Source: Nonomuraea gerenzanensis
GTDB taxonomy: Bacteria; Actinomycetota; Actinomycetes; Streptosporangiales; Streptosporangiaceae
DNA length: 64,000 nucleotides
Direction of reading: 5' to 3'
Assembly (NCBI RefSeq): GCF_020215645.1
Contig: NZ_CP084058.1
Coordinates: 1,798,001-1,862,000, forward strand
Every line of letters starts with the position of its first letter. Position 1 is the stretch's first letter. Below, piece after piece: positions 10,587-18,451 of this stretch. The translations under genes and the position numbers were made by a program. The notes under the pieces were generated by a model, which saw only the letters and a program-made list of their open reading frames with translations, did not search any database and had not been told where the DNA came from.

Positions 10587-12434
10587 GTGTCCACAGAGCT
10601 GGAGAGCACGCGACGGGCGTTGCGCGATGCGATCGCGCAGGCCGAGCGGGCGGCTGAGCTGGCCAGGCTGCTGGACGCCGCCCAGGCCGAGCTGGCCGCG
10701 GCGCAGGAGAGCGCCGAGGCGGCCAAGGTGCTGGCCGAGCAGCTCGGCGAGGCCGAGGAGCGGCTGTCGGCCGAGCAGGCCACCTCCGACAAGCTGCGCA
10801 GGGAGCTGGCGGAGCAGCGCTTCCAGGCCGAGGTGGCGCAGTGGAAGCTCTCCTCGATGAAGGTCGCCCGCTGGAGCAGGCTCGGCGACGCCATCAAGAG
10901 CGGCAAGAGCAATCCGGTCCGCCTGGCCAGGGGCCTCAAGGGCGCCGCCAAGCCCGTCAAGCGCCCCAGCGCGCCCAAGCGCAAGCCGGTCGCCGGCACC
11001 GCCAAGCCCAAGGACGAGCGCCCCGGAGCCGCCTTCCAGGCCACCACCACGACCAGGACGCTCGGCGGCGCCTCCTTCAAGCTCAAGCCCTTCCGCGTGC
11101 CGACCGGTCCGAACACGCGCCCGCACCTGACGGCCGCGGTGATCGCCGACCCGCACGCCGAGGCGCTGCTGCGTTACGAGTGGCGCCAGACGACCGGCTT
11201 CACGCCCCGCGACTTCGCCAGGGTGCTGCCCCTGGAGGTGCCGCACCTGCTCGTCGTCGAGTCCGTCACCCAGGGCCCGTGGGCCGAGGAGATCACCGGC
11301 GAGCCCGGCGAGGGGCTCAAGGCGCTGCTGGCCTGGTGCGCCGAGCGCGGCATCCGCACGGTGTTCTGGCACACCAAGGGCGACGTGTCGGCGTACGCGG
11401 CGGCGGCCGACCTGTTCGAGCACCGCTTCACCGCCGACCTGACCGTGGCCTGGCCGCGGCTGCAGTACGGCGTGCAGCCCCGGGTGCACAACCCGCTGCC
11501 GCTGTCCGGGGGCCGCATCGACCGCGTGCTCACGCTGGACCAGCTGCTGCCCGAGCACCTGGCCTACCCCGACGTGCTGACCTCCTACCGCTGGCCCGCC
11601 GCCGCCGACTGCCCGCCGGGCACCCCGCAGTGGCGGCTGGCCGAGATCGCCGCCTGCGGCACGCCGATCGGCACCGAGGCCGACTCCCGGCGCGCGCACG
11701 TGGCGCTGCGCAGGGCGTACGCGATGGGCACGATGAGCGAGCGCGTCGACGAGCTGCTCGACGCCATCGGCCTGCCCAGTGCCCGCGCCACGCTCAACAC
11801 CTCCGTCCTGCTGCCCGTGCTCGACCCGTACCTGCTGGAGCACGCCCTGGCCCAGGTCGCCAAGCAGTCCGGCGTCGACCAGGTCGTCATCATCGGCCCG
11901 CCCGAGGCCGAGCTGCGGGCCCGCGACGTGCTGCCGGACGTGGAGGTCATCCACCGCCGCCCGCAGGCGGCGATGACCGAGGGCGCGATGCTGAACGCCG
12001 GCATCGACCTGTGCGAGGCCGACCTCGTGGCGGTCATGGACCCGCGGGACGTCTACGGCCCGCACTATCTGTCGGACCTGCGGCGCGCCTTCCTGTTCAG
12101 CACCGCCGACATCGTCGGCAAGGCCGCCTTCTACGCCCACCTGCGCAAGCCGCAGGCCACGCTGCTCAAGCAGCCGGAGGCCGAGTACGCCTACCTGCCC
12201 GAGATCACCGGCGGCACCCTGCTGGCCCGCCGCAACACGCTGCGCGAGCTGGGCTTCGCCGACCTCACCGAGGGCTGGGACGAGGTCCTCATGCGGCAGT
12301 GCCGTACGGACGGGATCAAGGTCTTCTCGGCCGACCGGTTCGGCTACGTGCGGGTGCGTGACGAGGACCGCTGGCTCCTCGGGGCCGCGCACCTGGTCGA
12401 GTACGGGTCGGCCGAGCCGCACGCGCTCATCTGA
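10587..12434 (+). CDS. Multidomain glycosyltransferase: coiled coil, CgeB-like domain, C-terminal GT-A-like domain
   Basis: The 615-residue protein starts at GTG after GGAGGAGGG. Residues 1-90 form an Ala/Glu/Leu-rich coiled coil, followed by a basic Lys/Pro-rich linker (about 105-145). A middle part (about 170-390) resembles CgeB/DUF3880-type glycosyltransferases, with HTKGD after a hydrophobic strand and an R-V-H-N-P-L segment. The C-terminal 200 residues resemble the type-2 glycosyltransferases of the cluster at 18-24 kb, but the usual acidic metal motif reads MDPRD instead of MDDDD. It may be partly inactive or metal-independent. It is probably a peripheral membrane or complex-bound enzyme of surface-glycan synthesis. 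Confidence 0.7.
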   Translation: MSTELESTRRALRDAIAQAERAAELARLLDAAQAELAAAQESAEAAKVLAEQLGEAEERLSAEQATSDKLRRELAEQRFQAEVAQWKLSSMKVARWSRLGDAIKSGKSNPVRLARGLKGAAKPVKRPSAPKRKPVAGTAKPKDERPGAAFQATTTTRTLGGASFKLKPFRVPTGPNTRPHLTAAVIADPHAEALLRYEWRQTTGFTPRDFARVLPLEVPHLLVVESVTQGPWAEEITGEPGEGLKALLAWCAERGIRTVFWHTKGDVSAYAAAADLFEHRFTADLTVAWPRLQYGVQPRVHNPLPLSGGRIDRVLTLDQLLPEHLAYPDVLTSYRWPAAADCPPGTPQWRLAEIAACGTPIGTEADSRRAHVALRRAYAMGTMSERVDELLDAIGLPSARATLNTSVLLPVLDPYLLEHALAQVAKQSGVDQVVIIGPPEAELRARDVLPDVEVIHRRPQAAMTEGAMLNAGIDLCEADLVAVMDPRDVYGPHYLSDLRRAFLFSTADIVGKAAFYAHLRKPQATLLKQPEAEYAYLPEITGGTLLARRNTLRELGFADLTEGWDEVLMRQCRTDGIKVFSADRFGYVRVRDEDRWLLGAAHLVEYGSAEPHALI

Positions 12435-12465
12435 GTGCTCGCCCGGGGCGCGTAGGGTCGCTCCC

Positions 12466-13083
12466 ATGACGCTGCCCGACGAGCTGGCCGAGGTGCTGGG
12501 GGAGCCGCCCGTGCCCGAGGGCACGTGGGAGCGGGCGGCCGGGTACGTCTCGGCCGCCGCCCTGCGCCGCCGCGTGCCCGCCGAGGAGCTGGCCGCCCGG
12601 GTGCGGGGGCTCGACGGGGTGGCCGGCGTGGCGGTCGAGGGGCGGGGCTTCCTGCGGATCGTCCTGACGGAACCTCCGCTGGACGCCGAGCCTGCGGCCA
12701 TCCCCTTTCAGCCGGTCTGGCCGGACTTCCCGCGTACCTGGGACAACCCCGGCTTCGTGGTGCGGTACGGGCACGCGCGGGCCTGCGCCGTGCTCAGGTG
12801 GGCCGGGCAACTGGGGGTGCCGGGTGGCTTCGAGGCGCGGGAGCTGTCCGATCGTCACCACCGGGCGGTGCTGCGGGTGCTGGCCGAGCTGCCCGGACGG
12901 CTGGTCAGCAGGGAGCCGGGGTGGGAGGGTTATCTCCTGCGGCTCGCGCTCGCCTACCACGACGCGCACGAGCGGGCGCCCGCCGTTCCGAAGGGTGACG
13001 AGGAGCCGGGGGCCGTGCACGCGGCTCGCGTGCGGGTCGCGGACGTGGTGCGCAAGGTGCTTCCGGGACCGGATCGCATCTAA
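12466..13083 (+). CDS. nrtL: ArgS-related anticodon-binding protein (NrtL-like), no catalytic core
   Basis: This 205-residue protein looks like the N-terminal additional domain of arginyl-tRNA synthetase (residues 25-65, ending in GRGFLRIVL) joined directly to the DALR anticodon-binding domain (about 100-200, beginning RYGHARACAVLRWAG). The whole Rossmann catalytic core with HIGH and KMSKS motifs is missing. In many actinobacteria a full argS precedes lysA, so this is either a specialised paralogue or a reduced relic. The length matches proteins I know as ArgS-related NrtL, but the symbol is from memory. The start is ATG 12466; an upstream in-frame ATG lies inside the preceding gene. Confidence 0.72.
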   Translation: MTLPDELAEVLGEPPVPEGTWERAAGYVSAAALRRRVPAEELAARVRGLDGVAGVAVEGRGFLRIVLTEPPLDAEPAAIPFQPVWPDFPRTWDNPGFVVRYGHARACAVLRWAGQLGVPGGFEARELSDRHHRAVLRVLAELPGRLVSREPGWEGYLLRLALAYHDAHERAPAVPKGDEEPGAVHAARVRVADVVRKVLPGPDRI

Positions 13084-13091
13084 CGCGTCAC

Positions 13092-13131
13092 AAAATATCC
13101 GGCTAAACGGCGAAAAATCGTAAAAATATCC
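13092..13131. repeat. A+T-rich island with two direct repeats before lysA
   Basis: AAAATATCC occurs at 13092-13100 and again at 13123-13131, a spacing of 31 bp or about three helical turns, inside an unusually A+T-rich stretch. It may be a regulator site for lysA. A TAGCCT hexamer at 13195-13200 ends 7 bases before the GTG start of lysA, which has no ribosome binding site, so a leaderless lysA transcript is possible; a matching -35 is not evident. Confidence 0.35.
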
Positions 13132-13207
13132 CTTCTCGGGCTTGATCGCGTCTCGATACGTGGGCAGAGGGTCATGGCGTACTTGCGCTTCCGATAGCCT
13201 CGATCGG

Positions 13208-14590
13208 GTGAGTCGATTCGCCCATCCCGCCGGGGACCGGCACGCCGAGATGCTGCCCCAGGAGCGCCCCCCGCTGGCGCCCGCCGACCTCAACCGGATC
13301 AACCCCGCGATCTGGCCCCGAACGTCGACCCGGACCGATGGCGCGCTCACGGTCGGCGGCGTGGACGTCCGCGACCTGGCCCGCGAGTACGGCACGCCGC
13401 TCTACGTCCTCGACGAGGACGACGTGCGCTCGCGCATGCGTGACTACGCCACCGCGTTCGCCGGCTCCGAGGTCCACTACGCCGGCAAGGCATTCCTGTG
13501 CAAGGAGATCGTGCGCTGGCTGGAGGCGGAGGGCCTCGGGCTCGACGTGGCCAGCAACGGCGAGCTGGCGGTCGCGCTGAGCGTCGGCTTCCCCGCCGAG
13601 CGCATCACCATGCACGGCAACAACAAGTCCGTGGCCGAGCTGACCAGGGCCCTGGAGGCCGGGGTCGGGCACATCGTGGTCGACTCCTACGACGAGATCG
13701 CCCGCCTCGGCTACCTCGCCGAGCAGCACGGCAAGCGTCCCAAGGTGATGATCAGGGTCACCACCGGGGTCGAGGCGCACACGCACGAGTTCATCGCGAC
13801 CGCGCACGACGACCAGAAGTTCGGCCTCTCGCTGAACACCGGGGCGGCGGCCGAGGCCGTCCGCCGGATCCTGGCCCTGCCCCAGCTGGAGCTGGTCGGG
13901 CTGCACTCGCACATCGGCTCCCAGATCGTCGACACAGCCGGGTTCGAGGTGGCCGCGCGCCGCCTGACCGCGCTGCTCGTGCAGATCAAGGACGAGCACG
14001 GCGTGGTGCTGCCCGAGCTGGATCTCGGCGGCGGCTACGGCATCGCCTACGTCGAAGGCGACGAGGCGCCCGACATCAAGCAGCTGGCCGACAGTCTGCG
14101 TGAGATCGTCGCCAAGGTGTGCGTGGACGCGGGCCTGCCCGTGCCCCGCCTGACCGTCGAGCCGGGCCGCACCGTCGTCGGCCCAGGCGGCATCACCCTC
14201 TACGAGGTCGGCACCATCAAGGACGTCGAGGGGCTGCGCACGTACGTGAGCATCGACGGCGGCATGAGCGACAACGTGCGCACGGCCCTGTACGGCGCCG
14301 AGTACACCGCCGCGCTGGTCAGCCGGGCCAGCGACGCCGAGCCCATGCTCAGCCGCCTGGTCGGCAAGCACTGCGAGAGCGGCGACATCATCGTGCGCGA
14401 CTTCCACCTGCCGGCGGACCTCGCCCCCGGCGACCTGATCGCCGTGGCCGCGACCGGCGCCTACTGCCGCTCGCTGGCCAGCAACTACAACTACCTGCCC
14501 AGACCCGCCGTGGTCGCCGTCTCCAACGGCGCCTCCCGGGTGATCATGCAGGGCGAGACCGAGGACGACCTGTTGAGGGGGCAGCTGTGA
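13208..14590 (+). CDS. lysA: Diaminopimelate decarboxylase
   Basis: The enzyme converts meso-diaminopimelate to L-lysine with PLP. The 460-residue protein has the PLP-binding Lys in [10 protein letters not shown] (near residue 94), HSHIGSQI near 236, the glycine loop DLGGGYGI near 274, EPGR near 318 and the substrate-binding Cys-Glu-Ser near 390. I chose GTG 13208 because the resulting N-terminus ([15 protein letters not shown]) matches actinobacterial LysA. No Shine-Dalgarno sequence is visible. The stop overlaps the hom start (GTGA). Confidence 0.96.
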   Translation: MSRFAHPAGDRHAEMLPQERPPLAPADLNRINPAIWPRTSTRTDGALTVGGVDVRDLAREYGTPLYVLDEDDVRSRMRDYATAFAGSEVHYAGKAFLCKEIVRWLEAEGLGLDVASNGELAVALSVGFPAERITMHGNNKSVAELTRALEAGVGHIVVDSYDEIARLGYLAEQHGKRPKVMIRVTTGVEAHTHEFIATAHDDQKFGLSLNTGAAAEAVRRILALPQLELVGLHSHIGSQIVDTAGFEVAARRLTALLVQIKDEHGVVLPELDLGGGYGIAYVEGDEAPDIKQLADSLREIVAKVCVDAGLPVPRLTVEPGRTVVGPGGITLYEVGTIKDVEGLRTYVSIDGGMSDNVRTALYGAEYTAALVSRASDAEPMLSRLVGKHCESGDIIVRDFHLPADLAPGDLIAVAATGAYCRSLASNYNYLPRPAVVAVSNGASRVIMQGETEDDLLRGQL

Positions 14591-15876
14591 AACCGCTGAA
14601 AGTGGCTCTGCTGGGCTGCGGAGTCGTCGGCTCGCAGGTCATCAGGCTCATGCACGAGCAGGCCGACGACCTGGCCGCCCGCGTCGGCGCGCCGCTGGAG
14701 CTGGCCGGGGTCGCCGTGCGCCGCCTGGGCCGCAAGCGCGACATCGACGTCGATCCCGCGCTGCTGACCACCGACGCCGAGTCGCTGGTCACCCGCGACG
14801 ACGTGGACATCGTGATCGAGGTCATCGGCGGCATCGAGCCGGCCCGCTCGCTCATCGTCGCCGCCCTGTCCAGGGGCAAGTCGGTGGTCACCGCCAACAA
14901 GGCGCTGCTGGCCGAGGACGGCTCGACCCTGCACGAGGCCGCCAGGGCGGGCAAGGGCGACCTGTACTTCGAGGCCAGCGTGGCCGGCGCCATCCCGCTG
15001 CTGCGGCCCCTGCGCGAGTCACTGGCGGGCGACCACGTCAAGCGGGTGCTCGGCATCGTCAACGGCACCACCAACTACATCCTCGACAAGATGGACTCCA
15101 CGGGCGCCTCCTTCACCGACGCCCTGGAGGAGGCCCAGACGCTCGGCTACGCCGAGGCCGACCCGACGGCCGACGTCGAGGGCTTCGACGCCGCCGCCAA
15201 GGCCGCCATCCTGGCGGGGCTCGCCTTCCACAGCCGCGTGCGTGCCGACGAGGTGCACCGCGAGGGCATCACCGAGATCACCGCCACCGACGTGGCCTCC
15301 GCCAAGGCCATGGGCTACGTCATCAAGCTGCTGGCCATCTGCGCCCGCTCCGACGACGGCCGCTCCTTCGGCGTGCGGGTGCACCCGGCCATGATCCCGC
15401 GCTCCCACCCGCTGGCGGGGGTGCGCGAGGCGTACAACGCGGTCTTCGTCGAGGCGGAGTCGGCGGGCCAGCTCATGTTCTACGGCAAGGGCGCGGGCGG
15501 CGCCCCCACCGCCTCCGCCGTCCTCGGCGACCTGGTCGCCGTCGGCCGCAACCGCCTGGCGGGCACCCGCGGCCCCGAGGAGTCCACCTACGCCGACCTG
15601 GCCGTCCATCCCATGGGCGAGACCGTCACCCGCTGCCACGTGGCCCTGGACGTCGCCGACAAGCCGGGCGTGCTGGCGCAGGTGGCGGAGCTGTTCGCCA
15701 AGCACGACGTGTCGATTCAGACCGTCCGGCAGGAGGGGCACGGTGACGACGCCCAGCTCGTCATCGTCACCCACCGGGCCACGGATGCCGCGTTGTCGGC
15801 GACGATGGCGGGGTTGCGGGAGCTGGACATCGTTCGGGCTGTGGCGAGTGTGATGCGGGTGGAGGGCGACGAGTAG
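14587..15876 (+). CDS. hom: Homoserine dehydrogenase
   Basis: This NAD(P)H-dependent enzyme of 429 residues reduces aspartate semialdehyde to homoserine. It has the dinucleotide motif GCGVVGSQ at residues 10-17, TANKALL near 103, the active-site region [11 protein letters not shown] near 157-168 and [10 protein letters not shown] near 193. A C-terminal ACT domain (about 350-425) is the expected site of threonine feedback. GTG 14587 overlaps the lysA stop. In related genomes thrC and thrB follow directly; here they lie more than 11 kb away. Confidence 0.96.
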   Translation: MKPLKVALLGCGVVGSQVIRLMHEQADDLAARVGAPLELAGVAVRRLGRKRDIDVDPALLTTDAESLVTRDDVDIVIEVIGGIEPARSLIVAALSRGKSVVTANKALLAEDGSTLHEAARAGKGDLYFEASVAGAIPLLRPLRESLAGDHVKRVLGIVNGTTNYILDKMDSTGASFTDALEEAQTLGYAEADPTADVEGFDAAAKAAILAGLAFHSRVRADEVHREGITEITATDVASAKAMGYVIKLLAICARSDDGRSFGVRVHPAMIPRSHPLAGVREAYNAVFVEAESAGQLMFYGKGAGGAPTASAVLGDLVAVGRNRLAGTRGPEESTYADLAVHPMGETVTRCHVALDVADKPGVLAQVAELFAKHDVSIQTVRQEGHGDDAQLVIVTHRATDAALSATMAGLRELDIVRAVASVMRVEGDE

Positions 15877-15881
15877 CGCAA

Positions 15882-15911
15882 TTGACTTCGGAATAAGTTC
15901 CGAAGTACTGT
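15882..15911 (+). promoter_or_regulatory. Promoter and operator of the toxin-antitoxin operon; probable leaderless start
   Basis: TTGACT (15882-15887) and TACTGT (15906-15911) are spaced by 18 bases. Filling the spacer is a perfect inverted repeat, ACTTCGGAA (15885-15893) and TTCCGAAGT (15898-15906), spaced by TAAG. This is a classic arrangement for autorepression by an antitoxin. The A of the antitoxin ATG (15918) lies 7 bases after the -10 and no ribosome binding site exists, so the mRNA is probably leaderless. Confidence 0.75.
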
Positions 15912-15917
15912 CGTCGC

Positions 15918-16379
15918 ATGGATACGCCGACGGTTCCTTTCAGCGATCTCTCCAAACATTCCAAGGAAGTCGCCGAGACCGTCAGCCGTGCGCATCGCGT
16001 GCACATCAGGCGGCGTGACGGTGAGGACCTCTACCTCACGACCGCCCGGCACGACCGGGAGCGGGAGGAGACCGCGAGTGTCGTGGCTCACCTGCTCTCG
16101 GCGCTCGTCCTGAGTGAGGTAGGCGTCCGGGCGGTCGAGCACGCGCTCCCCGCCGTCTTCTCGTGGGCCCGGCATCTGTCGGCCGACGAGCAGCGAGAGT
16201 TCGTGCGGGACCTGGTCGACGCCACCAAGGACGCCGTTGAGCTGGATGTCCACGCCACTCTGCACCGGGTGATCGCCGAGTGGCGGGCGACCGCTCGCAT
16301 CCTGGCCGACCCGGCTCTGACCGCCAGCCTCACCCGCCCTTTGCCGGACGAGGACCATGGTGAGGTGCTCGCGCCGTGA
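15918..16379 (+). CDS. Phd/YefM-type antitoxin
   Basis: The first 50 of 153 residues match the Phd/YefM pattern: FSDLSKHSKEVAETV, then a variable basic region and a DLYLTT strand. Such proteins dimerise and bind the operator. The C-terminal 90 residues are helical and acidic and would wrap the toxin. It follows hom by 41 bp but has its own promoter. The toxin gene starts within its stop codon (GTGA). Base composition is visibly less G+C-rich than the neighbours, in line with acquisition by transfer. Confidence 0.8.
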   Translation: MDTPTVPFSDLSKHSKEVAETVSRAHRVHIRRRDGEDLYLTTARHDREREETASVVAHLLSALVLSEVGVRAVEHALPAVFSWARHLSADEQREFVRDLVDATKDAVELDVHATLHRVIAEWRATARILADPALTASLTRPLPDEDHGEVLAP

Positions 16380-16732
16380 GCCCGAAGCGCGGGGACGACG
16401 TGGCGCCGCCTCCGATCGGCGACGAATGGCGCGTACGGTTCGCCACGAACGAAGCGGCCAAAGGATGGGCGGCGTTGTGCGCGCAAGCTCCGTCGAATGC
16501 CCGTCGCTGTTACGAGAGGCTGAGAAACGACCCGCTCTTCACGGAGAACCCTGATCGGCAGCACCGGCTGCGCGGCCGTCTGGCCACCGCGAGCTTCGGT
16601 GGCCGGGACCTGCCCCAATGGGAGTTCGAGGTGACTGCTGCTGGACGCGTGAGATACCTCATCGACGCGGACCGGCGCACCGTCCACTTGGTGTACGCCT
16701 CTGACCGGCACCCGAAGGACACCGACGCGTAG
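16376..16732 (+). CDS. RelE/ParE-superfamily toxin-like protein
   Basis: This 118-residue basic protein follows the antitoxin with a GTGA overlap. It has the expected layout of a RelE/ParE toxin: an N-terminal strand and helices, a central basic segment (HRLRGRLATASFGG), and a C-terminal beta sheet with QWEFEVTAAGRVRYLID and RTVHLVYASDRHPK. The R-Y-x-I-D and final H-x-V-x-x-x-x-x-R-H pattern suits a ribosome-dependent mRNA interferase, though the catalytic residues cannot be proven. It ends 3 bp from the convergent glycosyltransferase gene. Confidence 0.72.
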   Translation: MSPKRGDDVAPPPIGDEWRVRFATNEAAKGWAALCAQAPSNARRCYERLRNDPLFTENPDRQHRLRGRLATASFGGRDLPQWEFEVTAAGRVRYLIDADRRTVHLVYASDRHPKDTDA

Positions 16733-16735
16733 GGC

Positions 16736-18451
16736 TCAGTCGCCAGGGAACGCCAGGTCGCGGACGCGGCGGACCGCGCGTCTGATGACGGTCCTGTTGC
16801 GCTCCCCGGCGAGCCGCACCGCCTCCCGCCGCCACGCCTCGGCCTTCTCACGCCACCGTGCCGCGTCCCGCCCGTGCTTGCCCGCCTCCCTGCGCGCCTG
16901 GGCGAGCTCGGCCCGCAGCGCCGCCACGCGCTTGCGGTAGCGGGCGACCTCCTTCTCGTGCTCGGCCTTGAGGACGGCCACCTCGGACGGCGGGCGCCGG
17001 CGCGGCGGGTAGACGGCGGGCCGGCGCCTGAAGCCCCAGGTCTCCCCGTCCACCCACTCCAGCCCGAACAGCTCGTCCACGAGGTCGTCGAGGCGATCGC
17101 CCGGCGCGCGCACCAGATCGGCGCGCGCCAGGGCGGCCGTGCGGTCCAGGCGGGCGATCGTGACGCCCTGCGCGGTCTCCTCCAGGGCGACGCAGAGCGA
17201 GCCGGAGTCGTGCTCCTCCAGGTGCGCCACCAGGCGTTCCACGGTGTCCTCGGCCACCACCCACCCGGGCGGGACCGACAGGCGGAACGGGGCCCTGCCG
17301 GGACCGGCGTGCGGGTCGTGGGCGGGCGGGGCGAGGTGGACGCGGGGGTCGTGGTCGAAGGAGGCGTGAATGAGGCGCAGGTCCAGGTGGGGGTCCGCGA
17401 GCGGGGCGCGCCGGTCGGGGGTGAGCAGCTCCCAGGGGCCGGTGACGGTGACCCGGACGTCGGGGAGCGAGCCGGCCAGCAGGGAGTCCACCGTGGCGCG
17501 CACGTCCTCGTAGGAGCTCGCCGGCACCGTCGCGTCCTCGCAGGAGGTCGCCGGCACCGTCGCCTCCACGTACGGCACCAGCCACTGCCGCCCCGCGTCC
17601 ATCCGCAGGTAGCGCCGGTACGGCACCCGATCGGCCACGTACGGATCGTTGTACCGCTTCAACGCCCGATGATCACGCATCGCCGTCGGCAGCCCGACAT
17701 GCCACGCCCTGGACTCGGGGTCGGGCACGAACACCGCGCCCCCCTGCGTGAGCCGATACCCCAGCTCGGTGTCCTCGGCCAGCACCAGCGAGGTGTCCAT
17801 CCCGCCCACCGACCGCAGCAGCGCCGCCGGGTACGACACGGTGGCCCCCACATGGATCCTGGTGGCCAGGGAGGAGGGCGCGGCACGCAGGCCGTCGTGG
17901 TCACCGATGATCTGCTCGGCCCAGTCATGGCGGTGCGCCGCCAACGGGAAGAGCCGCTCCTCAGAGCCCGCCGCCAGTGCGCCCACGACCTCCTCGGGCG
18001 AGGGGAGCGGGCCGGGCCCGGTGAAGTCGATCCAGCCCAGCGCCACCACGTACGGGGCCAGGTGGTGCCAGCGGAGCTGGGCCTCGACGTGCCGGCGGTG
18101 CGGCACCATGTCGGCGTCCAGCACGAACACGACCTCGCCCGTCGCCACGTCGATCCCCGCCTGCACAGCCCAGGCGCGTCCCCAGCCGCCCGGCGGGCTG
18201 GAGACGAGCTTCGTCCTGGCCGGGACGATCTCCGGCAGGCTCAGCGGCGTGGCGCTGCCGTCGTCCACCACGACCACGTCCATGAGGTGCCCGGGATAGC
18301 TCTGCGCCGACAGGGCCGCGAGCGTGAGGTCCAGCGTCTCCTGGCGGTCGTGCGCCGGGATGACGACGGTGACGGTGAGGGCAGGCTCCCAGTCGCCCAG
18401 CGTCGGCGGGGTCAGCACGCCGAAGTCGTTGTGGGGGATGCGCGGGATCAC
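16736..18451 (-). CDS. Family 2 glycosyltransferase with second GT-A-like domain and C-terminal coiled coil
   Basis: The 571-residue protein has an active-looking GT-A domain (about residues 25-260: TVTVVIPAHDRQETL, VVVVDDGS, the metal motif FVLDADM and the acceptor-side motif AEDTELGYRL). A second domain follows (about 290-450: a strand before VPA, RATVDSLLAGSLPDVRVTV) that repeats the fold's opening but has PPGW where a DxD motif would be, so it should be inactive. Residues 480-565 form a basic coiled coil. GTG 18451 overlaps the upstream gene's stop. It likely adds sugars to a surface glycan; donor and acceptor are unknown. Confidence 0.78.
   Translation of the reverse strand: MIPRIPHNDFGVLTPPTLGDWEPALTVTVVIPAHDRQETLDLTLAALSAQSYPGHLMDVVVVDDGSATPLSLPEIVPARTKLVSSPPGGWGRAWAVQAGIDVATGEVVFVLDADMVPHRRHVEAQLRWHHLAPYVVALGWIDFTGPGPLPSPEEVVGALAAGSEERLFPLAAHRHDWAEQIIGDHDGLRAAPSSLATRIHVGATVSYPAALLRSVGGMDTSLVLAEDTELGYRLTQGGAVFVPDPESRAWHVGLPTAMRDHRALKRYNDPYVADRVPYRRYLRMDAGRQWLVPYVEATVPATSCEDATVPASSYEDVRATVDSLLAGSLPDVRVTVTGPWELLTPDRRAPLADPHLDLRLIHASFDHDPRVHLAPPAHDPHAGPGRAPFRLSVPPGWVVAEDTVERLVAHLEEHDSGSLCVALEETAQGVTIARLDRTAALARADLVRAPGDRLDDLVDELFGLEWVDGETWGFRRRPAVYPPRRRPPSEVAVLKAEHEKEVARYRKRVAALRAELAQARREAGKHGRDAARWREKAEAWRREAVRLAGERNRTVIRRAVRRVRDLAFPGD
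17504..17563 (-). repeat. 30-bp in-frame tandem duplication inside the glycosyltransferase gene
   Basis: Two adjacent 30-bp copies (17504-17533 and 17534-17563) differ at only two positions. They encode ATVPATSCED followed by ATVPASSYED. The paralogous genes have a single copy at this place, so this is a recent insertion in the first strand of the second domain. Confidence 0.85.

Noticed and set aside
8811..12434. Possible lasso-peptide cluster because of the asparagine-synthetase-like gene
   Set aside because: No precursor peptide, leader peptidase or RiPP recognition gene is nearby; neighbours are glycosyltransferases.
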